A stretch of DNA of 8,182 nt. Origin: Kiritimatiellia bacterium (GTDB lineage: Bacteria > Verrucomicrobiota > Kiritimatiellia > RFP12 > UBA1067). The stretch is from the NCBI GenBank assembly GCA_024405335.1, contig JAKSOX010000076.1, positions 1 to 8,182 on the forward strand, given 5' to 3'. The position numbers and the translations under genes were made by a program. Shown here piece by piece: positions 5,938 through 8,182 of this stretch; position 1 is the first letter of the stretch; every line of letters starts with the position of its first letter. Under the pieces are notes generated by a model. The model did not search any database. It had not been told where the DNA came from and saw only the letters and a program-made list of their open reading frames with translations.

Positions 5938-6807
5938 TCAAACTCCAGTCGCCGGACGTCCGCCCAGCCCGATCCGGCACGCATGGTCGCGCGCCAACGC
6001 CTCCAGCGGCTTGAACGTGGAAAGCCGCTGCATCATCTGGTCCCAATCCACCGCGTGGCCGTCGAACTCGGGGCCGTCCACGCACACGAACTTCGTTTCG
6101 CCGCCCACGGTCACGCGGCAGCCGCCGCACATGCCCGTGCCGTCGATCATGATCGTGTTGAGCGACACCGTCGTCTTCACGCCGAACGGTTTCGTCGCCA
6201 ACGCGCAGAATTTCATCATCACCGGCGGCCCGATCGCGATCACTTCGTCCACGCCGCCCGCGGCGCACAGCTCCTTGAGCGGCTCCGTCACGAGCCCCTT
6301 GCGGCCGGACGACCCGTCGTCCGTGACGAGGATCAGCTCGTCCGCCAGCGCGCGCATTTCGTCCTCCATCACGAAGAGGTCGCGCGTGCGCGCGCCCATC
6401 ACCACCGTGACGCGGTTGCCGGCGCGTTTCAGGGCCTGCACGATCGGATGCAGCGGCGCGACGCCGATGCCGCCGCCCACGCACGCCACGCGGCCGGCGG
6501 GCTCGCCGTTCGCGCCGCGGATCGAGGTGGGGCGCCCGAGCGGACCCGCCACCGCCGCCAAGGCGTCGCCCGGCTCCAGCCGCGCCAACTTCATGGTGGT
6601 CGCGCCGACCGCCTGGAACACCAGCGTGACGGACCCCTTTTCGGCGTCCGCGTCGGCGATGGTGAGCGGCACGCGTTCGCCGAATTCGGCGTCCGCCATC
6701 ACGATCACGAACTGGCCGGCCGCCCGGCCGCGCGCGATCAACGGCGCCTCGACTTCCATGCGGAAGACGTTCTCCGACAGCCGCTTCTTTGCCAGAATCC
6801 TGTGCAT
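5938..6807 (-). CDS. nfnA: NfnA, small FAD/2Fe-2S subunit of bifurcating ferredoxin:NADP+ oxidoreductase
   Basis: A 289-residue cytoplasmic protein of the ferredoxin-NADP+ reductase/PyrK superfamily (also called NfnS or SudB). The FAD domain carries AAGQFVIV (29-36) and RVPLTI (45-50). The nucleotide domain has VGGGIGVAPLHPI (110-122) and DDGSSGRKG (163-171). The cluster-binding end reads IDGTGMCGGC (221-230), then VCVDGPEFDG (241-250). Cys227, Cys230 and Cys242 match the PyrK pattern, and Asp222 stands where PyrK has the first cysteine. An aspartate ligand is characteristic of NfnA, so this is the NADH-oxidising half of the Nfn complex rather than a dihydroorotate dehydrogenase subunit. The gene begins 17 bp after hom and ends 19 bp before nfnB. 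Its AAGGA (6821-6825) overlaps the hom stop and lies an unusually long 13 nt from the ATG at 6807. The family N-terminus (MxRIL) nevertheless fits that ATG. Confidence 0.9.
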   Translation of the reverse strand: MHRILAKKRLSENVFRMEVEAPLIARGRAAGQFVIVMADAEFGERVPLTIADADAEKGSVTLVFQAVGATTMKLARLEPGDALAAVAGPLGRPTSIRGANGEPAGRVACVGGGIGVAPLHPIVQALKRAGNRVTVVMGARTRDLFVMEDEMRALADELILVTDDGSSGRKGLVTEPLKELCAAGGVDEVIAIGPPVMMKFCALATKPFGVKTTVSLNTIMIDGTGMCGGCRVTVGGETKFVCVDGPEFDGHAVDWDQMMQRLSTFKPLEALARDHACRIGLGGRPATGV

Positions 6808-6824
6808 CAGAATCGCGTTTTCCT

Positions 6825-8114
6825 TCACAGCATGCGCAGTTTCACGGGCTTTTCCGCGAGCACGCCGGCCGCTTCGATCGCGGCGAACGCCGCGTCCACG
6901 GCGGAGGCCTTCGCGGGATCCGTGAGCATCACCACCGTGGCGACGCCCTCGGCGCGGTCCTTCTGCGTGGCCGCGGAAATGTTCACGCCGGCGTTGCCGA
7001 GCGCGGTGGTCATGAGCCCCAGCGAACCCGCCTTGTCCGCCACTTCGAAGCGCAGGTAGAAGCGCGACACGATGTCGCCCGCCGCGCGGAGCTTCACCTT
7101 GCCCTCGTTGTAGACGGGTGCGGCGCGGGCGTAGCGCACTTCGCCGTGCGCGAGGTTGCGCGCGATGTCGCAGACGTCGGCCACCACGGTGGACGCGGTG
7201 GGCAGACGCCCGGCGCCGCGGCCGTAGTACATCGTGTTCTCGCTCATGTCGCCGTTGAACATCGCCGCGTTGAACACGCCGTTCACGCTCGCGAGCATGT
7301 GGGAGAACGGCACGAGCGTCGGGTGGACGCCCACTTCGACTTCGTCGCCGTCCTTGGCGACCACCGCGAGCAGTTTGATGCGGCAGCCGAAATCGGCGGC
7401 GTACTTCACGTCGAGCCCGGAAAGGTCGCGGATGCCTTCCACCTGCACCTGTTCGAGCGTGGGCTGGAAGCCGTACGCGAGCGCCGTGAGGATGCACGCC
7501 TTGTGCGCCGTGTCGAACCCGTCGACGTCCAAAGACGGGTTCGCTTCGGCGTAGCCGAGCTTCTGCGCGTCCGCGAGCACTTCGTCGAAGGGCTTGCCTT
7601 CGTTTTCCATGCGGGTGAGGATGTAGTTGCAGGTGCCGTTGAGGATGCCGTGGATCGTGTTGATTTCGTTGGCCGCCATCGCCTCGCGCAGCACGCGGAT
7701 CACGGGAATGCCGCCGCCCACGGCCGCGCCGAAATAGACGTCCACGCCGTTCGCCGCCGCCGTGTCGAAGATTTCGCGCCCGTGCTCGGCCAAAAGCTTC
7801 TTGTTCGCGGTGACCACGCTCTTCTTGGCGTTCAGCGCGTCCAACACGAATTTTCTGGCGACGCCCGTGCCGCCGATCGTCTCCACCACCACGTCGATGG
7901 CGGGATCGGCGATCGTCGCCGCCGCGTCAGTGGTGAGCACGTCCGCGGGAACCGCAACGCCGCGGTCGGTGGTAACGTCGAGATCCGCGATCTTGCGCAA
8001 CACCACGTCCACGCCGTACCGCTGCGCCATCAGTTCGCGGTGCTTCAGCAAGCCGTCCGCGACGCCGGCGCCCACGGTGCCGAACCCCAAAATGCCCACG
8101 CCAATCTGTTTCAT
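6825..8114 (-). CDS. hom: Homoserine dehydrogenase with C-terminal ACT domain
   Basis: A 429-residue cytoplasmic enzyme that reduces aspartate-4-semialdehyde to homoserine with NAD(P)H, the branch point to threonine and methionine. The Rossmann motif is GILGFGTVGAGVA (7-19). VVTANKKLLAEHG (100-112) carries the conserved lysine of the active site. ILNGTCNYIL (157-166) and GYAEANPSLDVDGFDTAHK (187-205) are family signatures, with Asp201 and Lys205 matching the catalytic Asp/Lys pair. FNGDMSENTMYYGRGAGRLPTASTVVAD follows in the second half. Residues 352-429 (FYLRFEVADKAGSLG...) form an ACT domain, which in this family usually gives threonine feedback inhibition. There is no fused aspartokinase. 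The length is normal. The start at 8114 has a strong ribosome site, and the promoter is directly upstream, so this is the first gene of the operon. Confidence 0.96.
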   Translation of the reverse strand: MKQIGVGILGFGTVGAGVADGLLKHRELMAQRYGVDVVLRKIADLDVTTDRGVAVPADVLTTDAAATIADPAIDVVVETIGGTGVARKFVLDALNAKKSVVTANKKLLAEHGREIFDTAAANGVDVYFGAAVGGGIPVIRVLREAMAANEINTIHGILNGTCNYILTRMENEGKPFDEVLADAQKLGYAEANPSLDVDGFDTAHKACILTALAYGFQPTLEQVQVEGIRDLSGLDVKYAADFGCRIKLLAVVAKDGDEVEVGVHPTLVPFSHMLASVNGVFNAAMFNGDMSENTMYYGRGAGRLPTASTVVADVCDIARNLAHGEVRYARAAPVYNEGKVKLRAAGDIVSRFYLRFEVADKAGSLGLMTTALGNAGVNISAATQKDRAEGVATVVMLTDPAKASAVDAAFAAIEAAGVLAEKPVKLRML

Positions 8115-8120
8115 CTGCAG

Positions 8121-8128
8121 TCCTTCCT
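8121..8128 (-). promoter_or_regulatory. Strong ribosome binding site of hom
   Basis: AGGAAGGA lies 6 nt before the ATG at 8114. It is the strongest ribosome site in the window, as expected for the first gene of a transcript, and it confirms the hom start. Confidence 0.75.
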
Positions 8129-8143
8129 CAAAAAAGAGCTTTT

Positions 8144-8152
8144 ATTATAGCA
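8144..8152 (-). promoter_or_regulatory. Extended -10 promoter upstream of hom
   Basis: Read leftward, TGCTATAAT (8152 to 8144) is a consensus TATAAT preceded by the TGn extension. A start of transcription near 8137 would give a leader of only about 23 nt, enough for the ribosome site but too short for an attenuator or riboswitch. At 16-18 bp spacing the -35 area (AGCGCA/GCGCAC) does not resemble TTGACA, which fits a promoter relying on its extended -10. It is an AT-rich island in an otherwise GC-rich window. The short inverted repeat TTGCTTCGCAA (8172-8182) lies just upstream at the window edge and could be an operator half, but too little sequence is visible to say. Confidence 0.65.
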
Positions 8153-8182
8153 CGTTTTCAGGCGCGTGCGCTTGCGAAGCAA

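Noticed and set aside
4506..5984. Longer nfnB starting at 5984
   Set aside because: It would overlap nfnA by 47 bp and add residues outside the family; the ATG at 5918 has a ribosome site and normal length.
3550..6014. Long plus-strand open frames antisense to the TPR and nfnB genes
   Set aside because: They are low-complexity Arg/Ala/His-rich mirrors of well-supported minus-strand genes; two of them also overlap each other.
6789..8150. Plus-strand open frame covering hom
   Set aside because: It mirrors a homoserine dehydrogenase with all its family motifs, and it runs through that gene's promoter.

Overview
The window is GC-rich and densely coded. All seven genes read leftward, on the minus strand. 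The plus strand carries only long mirror-image open frames of the kind GC-rich genes produce. The gene set points to a Gram-negative, probably anaerobic heterotroph. An LptE-type lipoprotein and a BamD-like TPR protein imply an outer membrane with lipopolysaccharide. An NfnAB pair implies ferredoxin/NAD(P)H electron bifurcation. A siroheme decarboxylase implies the siroheme-dependent haem route. Together with a secreted TIM-barrel hydrolase, this would suit a gut or sediment lineage such as Kiritimatiellota or another PVC-group bacterium. That placement is inference only; no marker in the window fixes the taxon.

Reading in the direction of transcription (right to left): an extended -10 promoter (8144-8152) with a very short leader starts a tightly packed operon. 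Its genes are hom (homoserine dehydrogenase with ACT domain, 6825-8114), nfnA (5938-6807), nfnB (4506-5918), a BamD-like TPR protein (3466-4509), lptE (2924-3463) and a fused ahbA-ahbB siroheme decarboxylase (1957-2922). Gaps are 17 and 19 bp, then a 4-bp ATGA overlap, then 2 bp and 1 bp, so one transcript and some translational coupling are likely. After 55 bp comes a gene for an exported glycosidase-like protein (255-1901), which may be the last gene of the same unit or separately expressed.

The operon mixes three themes. Hom uses NAD(P)H for the threonine/methionine branch, and NfnAB can supply NADPH from NADH plus reduced ferredoxin. The TPR protein and LptE belong to outer-membrane building. 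AhbAB makes a haem precursor from siroheme.

The left 270 bases hold two adjacent repeat arrays. One is a degenerate tandem repeat with a 22-bp period (about 115-269, possibly from 92), which shows a 44/45-bp two-unit super-period and supplies the stop codon of the glycosidase-like gene. The other is a near-perfect 9-bp tandem array (13-57). This is the least explained part of the window. No RNA gene, insertion sequence or CRISPR array was seen.
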